Below are positions 1 to 8,641 of a stretch of 64,000 nucleotides of DNA, piece by piece. Each line of letters opens with the position of its first letter. Positions within the stretch are counted from its first letter, which is position 1. Where the stretch lies: contig JANQPF010000002.1 of assembly GCA_028285415.1 (NCBI GenBank), positions 124,001-188,000 on the forward strand, given 5' to 3'. Position numbers and translations under genes: made by a program. The notes below the pieces were generated by a model. The model had not been told where the DNA came from. It searched no databases and saw nothing but the letters and a program-made list of their open reading frames with translations. The DNA is from Pseudomonadales bacterium (lineage in GTDB: Bacteria > Pseudomonadota > Gammaproteobacteria > Pseudomonadales > Azotimanducaceae).

Positions 1-832
1 CCCAATTTTTTTGCGGCTCGTGGACTGCAAGGACGGGCTGTACAGTCCATAATCCTGGTTTCAACTCGACGGGCGTGCGCGCAAGTCTTGCTTCTTTTCG
101 ACACCAAGGTCTGGTGGGGTAGGCGTCGGTTACCGTAGCGACCATGGATGCCGTGCCGTTTTTTGCGGCCGTTTCCATTGGGGATTGCCAACTCGATCCG
201 TAGGGCAAGTCGTTGGCATCGTACCAAGCCACAAGCTGGCCAAAGTTCTTTACACCGTCTCTGAGTTTCTTGGCAATGTGCGTACCGTCTGCTTTGGCAT
301 GACTAAGAAAAACGTTTAGTGGGGGTGGGCTATCTGTACCAAGAGCCATCCCACGCAATGCACGAGCTGATGCCTCGGTAGATGCGCGACGGAGAACAGG
401 CAGCATGTCCTTGTCCGGCAACTGAATCAGGCGAACGGGATTGAAATTTTCGTACAACGGCCCCGTTTGGTAGAAGCTTTCATGTAAAGCGACGGGGATG
501 AGGAGCGCCCTGCAGGACATCAGTTCCTGGCGCGCCCGAACCTCATCTGCTAACTCGATCATCGCTTTTCGCCATTCGGCGTCCAACACCGCGCGGTGAT
601 CGACCATCAGGATAATCACGTTTAACTCTGCGGACTCCCAATCGATGCTTGGATCTATACCTGCCGCGGAAATGTTTCGTCTGAAAAATACGGGCAGTCC
701 AGCCGCGGCAGATTCGCCGGCAAGATCACCAAGTCGAAACCAGCTGAACAGTTGACTCGCCAGGCGTTCCGCATCCGTGCAGTCAGGGTGGTGGGCCAGA
801 TAGATGCTGATTGGTGCGACGAGGCTTTTCAT
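1..832 (-). CDS. TIR-like two-domain protein, C-terminus beyond the left edge
   Basis: The frame stays open for 277 codons from the ATG at 832 to the window edge, so the protein is partial. Two TIR-like folds are visible. The N-terminal one (about residues 5-100) has an initial strand with AHHPDC, then GLPVFF and a hydrophobic NVIILMVDH strand. The second (about 172-252) is a better TIR match: NVFLSHAKADG strand, WYDANDLPYGSSW BB-loop region and a WCRKE motif whose Glu247 sits where TIR NADases carry their catalytic Glu. The start codon overlaps the stop of the upstream patatin gene as ATGA, so the two are probably co-translated. Bacterial TIR proteins often act in antiphage defence by cleaving NAD or making nucleotide signals. 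That role is inferred here. The rest of the protein is unseen. Confidence 0.78.
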   Translation of the reverse strand, partial: MKSLVAPISIYLAHHPDCTDAERLASQLFSWFRLGDLAGESAAAGLPVFFRRNISAAGIDPSIDWESAELNVIILMVDHRAVLDAEWRKAMIELADEVRARQELMSCRALLIPVALHESFYQTGPLYENFNPVRLIQLPDKDMLPVLRRASTEASARALRGMALGTDSPPPLNVFLSHAKADGTHIAKKLRDGVKNFGQLVAWYDANDLPYGSSWQSPMETAAKNGTASMVATVTDAYPTRPWCRKEARLARTPVELKPGLWTVQPVLAVHEPQKNW

Positions 833-2835
833 GGCTTGCTGCCTCTGGCTTCTGGAATGAGTTCTTTGATTAACTGATTTACCCAGCTGTCCACCGTAAG
901 CCGGGTGTGATCAGGTGCCAGCTCTGCTGTAAATAGATCACCCATGGCATGTTGACCAAGCGCTCGGTAGGCTTCGAACTGCTCTTCATCAAAGAGCTGG
1001 TCCGCGGTGGTTTGATGAGGGAAAGTTGGATGTTGCTGACGATATTCGTCGATGTAACTTGACTCGTTTCCGGTGACTGAAGACTTTACATATAAGAGAT
1101 ATCCGGTTTGCCCTTCAGGATACTCGATTTCTCCAAACGCGAAGTGGGCTTGGCTGAGACCGTCGTCGTCGATGTGTAGCGCCGAGAAGTCGATCTCAAT
1201 CTCAACACCAAAGTCTATTTTGGCCAAACGAATGGCTTTTGTCAGCGCGGCGCATGTGCGTCCTTCGTCACATTCACCGTCCACCGCAATAATGAAGTTG
1301 CAACGGCGCCGTAAGAGTTCGTACACGCCTAGATTTTCTACGAAACCCCCATCAGCCAGATTTACATGATCAGCGGTCTCGTCCAGTTTGCCTCTGAATT
1401 CCCTATATTTGCCGCGCATCCGGGAGAGCCTTCCAGGTGTTTCCCCGGCGGCAATCATCTTTGGATTTGGGACCCACATGCCAAGGCGTAGATTCAGGGT
1501 CGACATGAGTTTTGATACAGGGCGTTTGGTTTTCATACCCATGTGTGGCGAGATCGCCGCTCCCGATGTCGCAACCGCGCCAGCCAGGTCAATCTCCTTG
1601 CACACTTCTTCCATCGCTTCAGATTTGCAATATCCCGTTGTTACGCTTCCCATGTAGTGTGGTGTTATTGCAAAGAAGTCGGAGTCGCGTCCACGCAGTT
1701 CTTTGTCCTCGCTACCAGGCAGGTTTATCGCCGCGTTGATAATGGGATAAGGGGCTGCCGAGTCCAGTCGAGCCAACTGCGACATTTTGATGTTGGGTTG
1801 GTCGGCGTTCTCTTTCAGATATGTGTTGGCCAATTTGTCGCGGTAGTACTCGTGTAAGGTGCGCGGACCGAAGAACACCCGGAGAAGTTCTCTGCGTGTG
1901 GCACGCTTTTCCTCCCGGTTGTGCCCGATCAAGTATTTGCTGTTGTTACGAAGCCAGCGCACATAGGTGGAGTCCCCAGTGCCAGGGGCGGGTTCCACCA
2001 GGAGCGCATTGGCTTTGACGTTGCGTCCAGGATCTGGGTTTAGACTCGCGGTCAAAAAGCCGCCTAAGTAGCCGCCACCGGATACCGTCGATAAGTAGTC
2101 AACTGCTTCGAAGACACCCTTTTCTACCAGAGTCTGGACAACCCCCAGGCAGAACGTAGCTGAGCGTATGCCTCCTCCGGAAAGCGAAAGTCCGACAAGA
2201 CCAATATCAGGATTAATCTTCACATTGGCGCGTCGCGCTTCGATTTGAGCATGTTCCAGCTGAATGTCGGCGGGGAAGTTCTCGTTGATAGAACCAAGAT
2301 ACACGTCAGGCCGAACGTTTTTATCGGGCCAGAGATCGCCAGTTTCCTGTGAGCCGACGCTGGAGAACTTCGTCTGGCTATCGGATAAGAGCTGTAACAG
2401 ATTTGCGAACCGCTCCATCTTGGGCTGTAGGGCTCGCAATCTTTGCCGGAATTCACGGCGTGTGTCATGGTTCGCGAGCGAGCCGTCTTCCTTTTTTCCA
2501 TGCCAATAGCCGGTAAACGGACGTACGTGTTGTTCAAACATCTGACGAGTCACCGTTGCGAAGTGATGAGCGCTTCGTCCGTGCTCTGCTATGAGTTCTC
2601 TAGATTTGGTAAAAACGGTGTATAGACTTGTTAATGCGGTTACTTCATCGCCTTCCTTGTACTTGAGCGGTGCGACCGATACGCGCGTGCTCAACTCCGT
2701 GTACAGTATCCAAGCCGCTTTTCTATCGTCATCATTTGGCTCGTAGATATCTGGGGATGCAAGGGCACTCAGGTCTTCGTCCAGACCGGCGTTCGAAATC
2801 CAATCCTTCCACGTTACTGGTTTCGCTTGTGCCAT
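829..2835 (-). CDS. patatin-like phospholipase, long soluble form
   Basis: Predicted acyl hydrolase of 668 residues, longer than a minimal patatin (about 300). Residues 1-210 are a polar, helical N-terminal region of unknown role. The catalytic part has the glycine-rich oxyanion loop SGGGIR (219-224), the nucleophile elbow STVSGGG with Ser252 (first elbow Gly replaced by Ser), and the ADGG motif with Asp495 completing the Ser-Asp dyad. No signal peptide or membrane segment is evident, so it should be cytosolic and act on membrane phospholipids. It is first in a minus-strand pair with the TIR-like gene (ATGA overlap). Known precedent: CapV patatins are membrane-degrading effectors in CBASS. 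Whether this pair works similarly is inference. Confidence 0.88.
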   Translation of the reverse strand: MAQAKPVTWKDWISNAGLDEDLSALASPDIYEPNDDDRKAAWILYTELSTRVSVAPLKYKEGDEVTALTSLYTVFTKSRELIAEHGRSAHHFATVTRQMFEQHVRPFTGYWHGKKEDGSLANHDTRREFRQRLRALQPKMERFANLLQLLSDSQTKFSSVGSQETGDLWPDKNVRPDVYLGSINENFPADIQLEHAQIEARRANVKINPDIGLVGLSLSGGGIRSATFCLGVVQTLVEKGVFEAVDYLSTVSGGGYLGGFLTASLNPDPGRNVKANALLVEPAPGTGDSTYVRWLRNNSKYLIGHNREEKRATRRELLRVFFGPRTLHEYYRDKLANTYLKENADQPNIKMSQLARLDSAAPYPIINAAINLPGSEDKELRGRDSDFFAITPHYMGSVTTGYCKSEAMEEVCKEIDLAGAVATSGAAISPHMGMKTKRPVSKLMSTLNLRLGMWVPNPKMIAAGETPGRLSRMRGKYREFRGKLDETADHVNLADGGFVENLGVYELLRRRCNFIIAVDGECDEGRTCAALTKAIRLAKIDFGVEIEIDFSALHIDDDGLSQAHFAFGEIEYPEGQTGYLLYVKSSVTGNESSYIDEYRQQHPTFPHQTTADQLFDEEQFEAYRALGQHAMGDLFTAELAPDHTRLTVDSWVNQLIKELIPEARGSKP

Positions 2836-3061
2836 CGCAGATGCCCTGATCAGTTACAAGGCGAACCGTAAATCCTACGCACGCTCCACGGCAATAGTAG
2901 GAATTAGGAAATATCGTCGAAACTGTCACTAAGTTGACACTACTTGTGCATTTGCGACGGGATTAGACCCCAGGTTGGCGCGCTAAAGCTAGACAAGAGC
3001 GACACGGCTTTGAGTGCAGCCGGTGGGCAGCGAGATGCTTGTCATTCGCGGATCGCTGCGC
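2836..3061. other. intergenic region upstream of the patatin-TIR pair
   Basis: This 226-base spacer lies between the start of the patatin gene and the stop of the TPR gene, both on the minus strand. It should hold the promoter of the patatin-TIR pair. A TACTAT hexamer can be read on the minus strand near 2896-2901, but no convincing -35 partner was found. No RNA gene or strong hairpin was seen. Confidence 0.4.
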
Positions 3062-5287
3062 CTAAATACGATTTGTCGTCCGCACCCGCCTGCCATTGGT
3101 GGCTGAAGCGAAGAAACCATCGAACTCCAGCTCCTCGGCCATCAGCTCCAGCCGTGTGGCAAGGCCATCCATCATGGGCTCAAAGTTCTCGAGCTTGACG
3201 ACCTCGACGAAGCAGGGCTCAAAATACGGACGCCAATGCTGCCGCCATCCGGCATCAATGGCCCGCTGAAGGTCGACCAGCGCCTGGCGGTTTTCACCCC
3301 GAATCGCGGCCAGCTGCGCCTTCACGTACCAAAGTTCCGAATCGTGCCGCGCGTTGTCTGTGATCAACTGGTTCAGGGAAGTCTCAATCCGGGCAAGCAG
3401 CGGTTCAGCCTTTGGCGACCCTAGCGTCTTGTAGGCGTGGGCCGCGCTGATGGCAACCCCCATGTGCGCAACGCCAAACGGTTTGGTTTCCGAAATCTCG
3501 TCCTTCATCAGCTCGAGCGCTTGCTCCCAGGCGGCAACTGCCGCTTCCGGTTGCGCGAGGAAATAGCCTGCCTGGGTTGCATCCATCAACCGTTCAACGT
3601 CGCTCGCCTCAGTGAGAGTCGGACGCAACAGATCTTCTACACGCTCCCGTTCACCGCGCGCGGCCAGAATGGACACCCCAACCCAGAAGAGGCGCGATGC
3701 TTCCGACTCTGACGCGAGCTCGCTCGCCGACGTCAGCCACTCTTCGGCGCGATCAAATCGCCCGATGTCGATATAGAGCTCAGCCAGGCTCAACGCGGTG
3801 TCCGCCGACGGCTCCAATTCGAAGCTCTGCTTGTAGTTGTGTACCGCCGTGGCAAGCCGGCCGTTCGATTCGTTGATCCGGGCGACGAGGTCGTAGGCCC
3901 TCGGGTAGTAAGGGTCCGCCTCGATGATCTGGTCGAAGATGCCGAGCGCCTCGACATCGCGTCCCACCGCAAAGAGCGCGTTGGCCAGATTGTAGCCGGC
4001 AACCGCCGATCTCGGGTCTAGGTCGAACGCGCGGGTGTAGTAGCTCTGGCGTTCGGCTTTATCCGACATGAGCTGGCCCATCCACATGTGGGCCATAGCG
4101 TGATTCGGGTTCATGGCGATGGCCCGCGCCAGCGTATCCTGCGCCTGGGCGGTCTCACCTTTGATCATTTCGAGAAGTCCAAGCGTTGCGTATGCATCGG
4201 CAGATTCCGGGTCGAGCTCAAGCGCTCGGTCGATCGACGCCTGCCCCTTTGCGAGGTGCATGTTTTTGGTGTCGCCGTAGTCGTGCAGCAGCGCGTGGCT
4301 GCGGGCGAGCCCTGAGTGCGCTTCAGCGTAGGCTGGATCGAGCTCAACCGCGCGCTCAAAAAACCGCACCGCATCTTCGAGGCTTTGCTTTGTTCGCTTG
4401 GCAAGCTCCGCCCGCCCCATGCTGACCACTACCAGGGCTTCCGGATTGCTGGACTTGGCTTCCGTCGTTTGGTTCGCGAGTAAGTTGACTTCGAGCTCGT
4501 TGGCGACGGCTGACGCTATCTCGTCCTGTATGGCGAATACGTCGCGAAACTCCCGGTCGAACGTTTGCGACCAGAGGTGTCCACCGGTCTCGACGTCAAC
4601 CAGCTGAGCGGTGATGCGGATGGTGTCGCCAACGTCGCTGCGGCGCACGCTGCCTTCGAGGATCGTGTCGACCTGCAGCTCGTAGCCAATCTGCTGCACC
4701 GGTTTGCTCACGTTCTTGTAGGCAAACGAAGACGTGCGCGCGATGACACGTAAGTCCTGCAGCCGCGAGAGCACGTTGAGAAGCTCTTCGGTCAAGCCGT
4801 CCGCAAAAAACTCATCGTCCGGGTTCTGGCTGAACGTCGCGAACGGCAACACCGCAATGGCGCGCGGGCCGGGTTGGTCTGGAGACGGCGTGTCGGACAC
4901 CGTGTTGCTCGTGTATTGGAAGTAGAAGAGCACCGCAATGACTAACAAGAGCACACCAATCAGACCGCGTTCGAATGTGCGACCCACTAACGCCTGGCTG
5001 GTTGTCGTCGCCGCGCTCGACGGGTCTGCGGTGCCGCGAACGATGCCACCTTTGTTGAGGTCGTATAGCCACGAAAGCACCATGACGACGGGCAGGCCGA
5101 GCACAAAGACGGCGAGCAGGTAGCGCATCGCATCCGCCGGTATGTCGAGGGCCGGTGAAAGGATGTCCGCGATCTGGATGACAGGCCAGAAGAGGACAAC
5201 GTATAAAGTTGCCACGCGCATGACCCGGCGATCCTTCAACTGACCGTAGAAGTCCTGCCACCAGCTTTGTTGCGTTTCTTCTGACAT
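3062..5287 (-). CDS. membrane-anchored TolB/FlgO-like and TPR protein
   Basis: A 741-residue protein. Three hydrophobic segments (about 20-42, 57-77 and 110-127) anchor the N-terminus. Residues about 142-270 form a TolB N-terminal/FlgO-like domain, recognisable from AIAVLPF, FFADGLTEEL, LRVIARTSS and the ILEGSVRR motif. About 285-700 is a TPR array (repeated A-x-A-x-LGLLE/AYAEAHSGLA-type helices). In many bacteria this architecture carries an N-terminal winged helix or an adenylate/guanylate cyclase domain. Neither is present here. It starts on the last base of the upstream DUF4097-like gene stop (TGATG), so the two are coupled. Likely a periplasm-facing scaffold or sensor. Substrate and partners cannot be read from the sequence. 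Confidence 0.8.
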   Translation of the reverse strand: MSEETQQSWWQDFYGQLKDRRVMRVATLYVVLFWPVIQIADILSPALDIPADAMRYLLAVFVLGLPVVMVLSWLYDLNKGGIVRGTADPSSAATTTSQALVGRTFERGLIGVLLLVIAVLFYFQYTSNTVSDTPSPDQPGPRAIAVLPFATFSQNPDDEFFADGLTEELLNVLSRLQDLRVIARTSSFAYKNVSKPVQQIGYELQVDTILEGSVRRSDVGDTIRITAQLVDVETGGHLWSQTFDREFRDVFAIQDEIASAVANELEVNLLANQTTEAKSSNPEALVVVSMGRAELAKRTKQSLEDAVRFFERAVELDPAYAEAHSGLARSHALLHDYGDTKNMHLAKGQASIDRALELDPESADAYATLGLLEMIKGETAQAQDTLARAIAMNPNHAMAHMWMGQLMSDKAERQSYYTRAFDLDPRSAVAGYNLANALFAVGRDVEALGIFDQIIEADPYYPRAYDLVARINESNGRLATAVHNYKQSFELEPSADTALSLAELYIDIGRFDRAEEWLTSASELASESEASRLFWVGVSILAARGERERVEDLLRPTLTEASDVERLMDATQAGYFLAQPEAAVAAWEQALELMKDEISETKPFGVAHMGVAISAAHAYKTLGSPKAEPLLARIETSLNQLITDNARHDSELWYVKAQLAAIRGENRQALVDLQRAIDAGWRQHWRPYFEPCFVEVVKLENFEPMMDGLATRLELMAEELEFDGFFASATNGRRVRTTNRI

Positions 5288-6180
5288 CAGTCGATTTCGA
5301 TGGCGCCGTTTACAGTGGTGAGCGTCACGTCGCCTGATCCGTCACCCGCGACGGTCCTGAGTACTCGGCGTCCTTCACCCTTGCGCGGTCTGTCGTCCGT
5401 CAGGTCGTTGTCGATGCTGCCGCCGCCCATGGCGACAGCCCGAATCCGGGCGTTGACGGGCGAGTGCAACTCCACGTCGATGTCCGCGTTCGTGGTGTTG
5501 GCGACCAGCTGGCCGCCCGCGTTGAGCTCGCCTGAAAGCTGCAGCGCCCCGTTTTTGGAAGTGGCAACCAGCCTGTCGAAACGTTCGAGCTCGAGATCGA
5601 CATCGCCAGTGATGCTGTCCACAACCACCGTCGTTGCGCCAACGTTGATGTCGACGTCTCCGCTGGTTGTCGTCACCCCCAGGGTACCCGTACCGTCAGA
5701 CACATCCACGTCTCCGCTCACCGTCTTGATACGGGTCCGGCTTTCCATTCCTTCGACGTCCACATCACCGCTGACGCTGCGAATGGCCAGCACACCCTGT
5801 ACGCCGCGGACGTCGATGTCCGAGGACAGTCCGTCCACCAGTACGGTGGCAGAATGCGGCACGTGAATTTCGAAGTCTGATCCATCACCCCAGTTCGCGT
5901 TTTTACGGGGCAGGTCGACCCGGATGATGGTGAGATCACCCTCGACGCGGAAGACGAGGTTTCGCGCGAGATCATCGACTTTGCCCTGCACCCGCACTTC
6001 GTCGCGGTCCCAGCCTTCCACCTCGATGTCACCGCGTGGATTGTGGATGCGAACCGTCCCGAGGGGGTCTACCGTGACCGTTTGGTCGACTTTCTCGTCG
6101 GCCAGGACAACGTTGGCCGCGACCAGGGCAGCCGACAGGCTCAGGGTGCGAGCCGCGCGCAACGTTGTCTTTCCGGGCAT
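5287..6180 (-). CDS. secreted DUF4097-type beta-repeat protein
   Basis: The chosen ATG at 6180 has an AGGTG-like ribosome site and is followed by a signal peptide (RAARTLSLSAALVAANVVLA, cleavage near ADEKV). An in-frame start at 6252 is less likely. The 297-residue protein is built of short strands with recurring SGDVDV/TSGDVDI/TGDVDL motifs, typical of DUF4097 right-handed beta-helix-like proteins. No catalytic motif is visible. The family is often found beside regulators or membrane stress genes, and its molecular role is poorly defined. Its stop overlaps the start of the TPR protein by one base (TGATG), which implies one transcript and related function, perhaps envelope sensing. Confidence 0.78.
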   Translation of the reverse strand: MPGKTTLRAARTLSLSAALVAANVVLADEKVDQTVTVDPLGTVRIHNPRGDIEVEGWDRDEVRVQGKVDDLARNLVFRVEGDLTIIRVDLPRKNANWGDGSDFEIHVPHSATVLVDGLSSDIDVRGVQGVLAIRSVSGDVDVEGMESRTRIKTVSGDVDVSDGTGTLGVTTTSGDVDINVGATTVVVDSITGDVDLELERFDRLVATSKNGALQLSGELNAGGQLVANTTNADIDVELHSPVNARIRAVAMGGGSIDNDLTDDRPRKGEGRRVLRTVAGDGSGDVTLTTVNGAIEID

Positions 6181-6318
6181 TCGTGTCACCTGTAAAAAAC
6201 GCTCAGCCAGATCAGGTCGGCTAAGTATGGCCCTCAAATTGGGGGGTTCCAACTCATGGAGTCGCGCTAGAAGACCATCTGGTTCTATTTTGGGCTACAG
6301 GTTTGGGTTACAGGTTGG

Positions 6319-7416
6319 TCAGCCCGGTTCGGGCGTCATCGGCTTTGAAATACGGCCGGCAAAATCTGTCCAACACCCGCGCTCAAAGTCGTACAGCTTG
6401 CAGCGTCGTGCCGTATCGAAGTACCACCGCCACGAAAACCGCTGCACGATGATCTGTTCCGGCAGTTTTTCCTCGAGCAGCGCCTGTGCTGCTTTGAGCT
6501 TGTAGAGCGGCACACTCATATCAACGTGATGCGCCGTATGTTCCATGATGTGGTGGAACAAGGCGCCGAATTTGAACGGGAAGATCAAATGCACGGTGGT
6601 GGAAACGAACGGCATGGCCCTGGCCCACTGCTTCTTGTCGTCGTGCCACTCGGATCTGATATGGGTGTGGTGTACGTAAACCACAAATCCAATGAGCCCG
6701 TTCCAGATCAGGAAGGGCACCAGAAAACCAAGCAGCAGCATCAACCAGACTGACTGGCCGGTGAGCGTTGCGGCAGCGATCAGGCCGCCGATCCACGCGA
6801 TGCCACCGACAGCTGACAGTAAGCCATCGAGCAGGAATTCGTCGCGCCGGGTTGCCATGTAGCGTTCGCTGGGAAAGAACATGCGCAGCCACCACATCTC
6901 GATGAGGTAGTAGAGCCAGGGTCCCCAGCCGCTTCGATAAATCCGTTCCAAACGCTGCCGGGCTGGAGACAGGGAGGCGTACTCTTCCAGAGTCAGCGGC
7001 GCCCAGACGAAGTCGACGCCTTTCAAATTGGTGTAACCGTGATGGATGACGTTGTGTCCCACCTGCCACAGGCTGTAGGGCGTGAGGGAGGGCAACATGG
7101 CGAGGCGCCCCAGCCACTTGTTGAGACGGGGGTTGGGCGTGAAACTCATGTGACAGGCATCGTGCCCGATGATGAACAATCTGCCGATGCTGAATCCTGC
7201 GGCAATGCCGCAGAGCGATTTGGCCCACACGGATTCCAGAACGACAATACCGGTCAGCAGGAGTCCGTAGACTAGATAGTCTGCCAGCAGCAGCCATACC
7301 GCGTGCACGGTACGTTCGTTTTTCATGGGGGCCAGCCACGATCGGATGGTCTTTCGAGCGGGCAAGGATTGTGACGAGGCGACGGTCGGTAGCTGGGAAC
7401 GTCCGCTGTGGGTCAT
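6319..7416 (-). CDS. membrane fatty-acid desaturase
   Basis: Integral-membrane, di-iron, oxygen-dependent acyl desaturase of 365 residues, a usual length for the family. The three histidine boxes are present: HDACH (about 85), HNVIHH (about 121) and HTAHH (about 294), between hydrophobic hairpins (for example WLLLADYLVYGLLLTGIVVL and SVWLMLLLGFLVPFLIW). It would introduce a double bond into phospholipid or CoA-linked acyl chains using a reductase-supplied electron pair. The position and substrate are not deducible. It is divergent from the amidohydrolase. A perfect FNR-type palindrome lies 60-73 bases upstream of its start, pointing to oxygen-responsive control. Confidence 0.9.
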   Translation of the reverse strand: MTHSGRSQLPTVASSQSLPARKTIRSWLAPMKNERTVHAVWLLLADYLVYGLLLTGIVVLESVWAKSLCGIAAGFSIGRLFIIGHDACHMSFTPNPRLNKWLGRLAMLPSLTPYSLWQVGHNVIHHGYTNLKGVDFVWAPLTLEEYASLSPARQRLERIYRSGWGPWLYYLIEMWWLRMFFPSERYMATRRDEFLLDGLLSAVGGIAWIGGLIAAATLTGQSVWLMLLLGFLVPFLIWNGLIGFVVYVHHTHIRSEWHDDKKQWARAMPFVSTTVHLIFPFKFGALFHHIMEHTAHHVDMSVPLYKLKAAQALLEEKLPEQIIVQRFSWRWYFDTARRCKLYDFERGCWTDFAGRISKPMTPEPG

Positions 7417-7447
7417 CTCTGTGCTGGGGGTTACGGAGTGCGTCGCG

Positions 7448-7453
7448 ATTGTG
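7448..7453 (-). promoter_or_regulatory. candidate -10 element of the desaturase promoter
   Basis: Minus-strand hexamer CACAAT. If used as a -10, transcription would start near 7441, about 25 bases before the desaturase ATG. That places the centre of the FNR-type box at about -41.5, the spacing of a class II activator site. The assignment rests on spacing and a 4/6 match to TATAAT only. Confidence 0.35.
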
Positions 7454-7475
7454 CGGGGTGGGTTGATCCTCTTCT

Positions 7476-7489
7476 TTGATCTGAATCAA
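7476..7489. promoter_or_regulatory. FNR/Anr-type box
   Basis: TTGAT-CTGA-ATCAA is an exact match to the FNR/Anr consensus TTGATnnnnATCAA. It lies in the 147-base divergent promoter region between the desaturase (minus) and the amidohydrolase (plus). It differs from the CRP consensus TGTGA-N6-TCACA. About 0.06 exact occurrences would be expected by chance in a window of this size with even base composition. Confidence 0.65.
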
Positions 7490-7563
7490 ATACTGTACGG
7501 TCAGAACGGTGACGGCTCTGTGCTATAAACGTTCGACAGATCCTTCGGACGAGGAGAGCAGCC

Positions 7564-8580
7564 GTGAGTATTCCCGAAAACGCAGACATCGAAAACTGGA
7601 TTGCGCAAGAGACACCGGAAGAAGTGCTCGAGCCGGATCTGCCGATCATCGATCCTCACCATCATCTGTGGGACCTGCGCGGGGGTCGCAACGCCTTGGG
7701 CTTCCGCCAGGAGGTGTATCTGTGTGAGGAGATCAGCCGGGACATTACCGATAGCGGGCACAACGTCGTTCAGACCGTGTTCGCCCAATGCGGTGCGTTC
7801 TATCGCGCCGACGGTCCTGAGGAGATGCGTCCCGTCGGAGAAACGGAGTTTGTGCACGGGATAGCCGCCATGAGCCGCTCAGGCATCTACGGACCAGCCC
7901 GATTGTGTACCGGCATCTTCAGCACCGCCGATCTCCGGCAGGGTGATCGCGCAGCCGCCGTGTTGGAGGCACACCTCGACGCCAGTGAGTATTTTCGGGG
8001 CGTGCGCACCGCGTTCCCGTCCGATCTCAACGACGAGTTTCTCAAAGGGTTTGCGTTGCTCGAGAAGTACAACCTGAGCTACGACAACTGGTCGCCCGAT
8101 TTTGCCCGGCTACCGCGTCTGGCGGAGCTGGCTGACAAGTTCCCGGGGGTTACCGTCATCGTCAACCACCTCGGCGGCAGGATTGATCCGGAAGCCGATG
8201 AGGCGGAGGTGAGCGCATGGAAATCAGCCATCGATGTGGTGGCCGCGTGTTCGAACACCGTGATGAAGCTCGGCGGTGCGCAGATGCGGGTGGGCGATTG
8301 GGAGCCGCCGTACCACATGCACCGTGCCCCAGCGCCCTGGAGCTCTGACCAGTTCATGTCCGCGCTGTTGCCGCGCTACCAGTATGCTCTGGAAGCTTTC
8401 GGCCCCGAGCGATGCATGTTCGAAAGCAACTTTCCGGTGGACAAAGACTGTATCTCCTACCGCACGCTCTGGAATATGTTCAAGAAGATGGCCAACGAGC
8501 TGGGCCTGTCTGAATCAGAAAAGCGCGCGGTCTTCAGCGGGACGGCGGCCAGCGCCTATCGACTCACCTTGCCGGAGTGA
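7564..8580 (+). CDS. amidohydrolase-2 family metal-dependent hydrolase
   Basis: A 338-residue TIM-barrel protein starting at GTG, with GAGGAGAG as a plausible ribosome site upstream. The N-terminal metal-binding strand reads IIDPHHHLWD (HxH motif), followed by a barrel with a distal VNHLGG strand and the C-terminal FESNFPVDK segment typical of amidohydrolase-2 enzymes (4-sulfomuconolactone, 2-pyrone-4,6-dicarboxylate and decarboxylase relatives). It probably hydrolyses a lactone or decarboxylates a small aromatic-derived acid. The substrate is unknown. It is divergent from the desaturase and convergent with fadE. A TATAAA at 7524-7529 could be its -10 element. Confidence 0.85.
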   Translation: MSIPENADIENWIAQETPEEVLEPDLPIIDPHHHLWDLRGGRNALGFRQEVYLCEEISRDITDSGHNVVQTVFAQCGAFYRADGPEEMRPVGETEFVHGIAAMSRSGIYGPARLCTGIFSTADLRQGDRAAAVLEAHLDASEYFRGVRTAFPSDLNDEFLKGFALLEKYNLSYDNWSPDFARLPRLAELADKFPGVTVIVNHLGGRIDPEADEAEVSAWKSAIDVVAACSNTVMKLGGAQMRVGDWEPPYHMHRAPAPWSSDQFMSALLPRYQYALEAFGPERCMFESNFPVDKDCISYRTLWNMFKKMANELGLSESEKRAVFSGTAASAYRLTLPE

Positions 8581-8641
8581 ATCGCAGGGTGCGAACCAGG
8601 ATATGGTGGTGGCACAGGCCGCCGTGGCAAGCACGAACTGG

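Noticed and set aside
2933-2943. 11-base match GTTGACACTAC also present inverted at 52333-52343, near both TIR or lipase modules
   Set aside because: Many 11-base matches are expected by chance in 64 kb, and no longer similarity surrounds it.
6521-7489. 322-codon minus-strand frame over the desaturase
   Set aside because: Overlaps the desaturase in another frame on the same strand; composition is Arg/His/Pro-rich and typical of a shadow frame.
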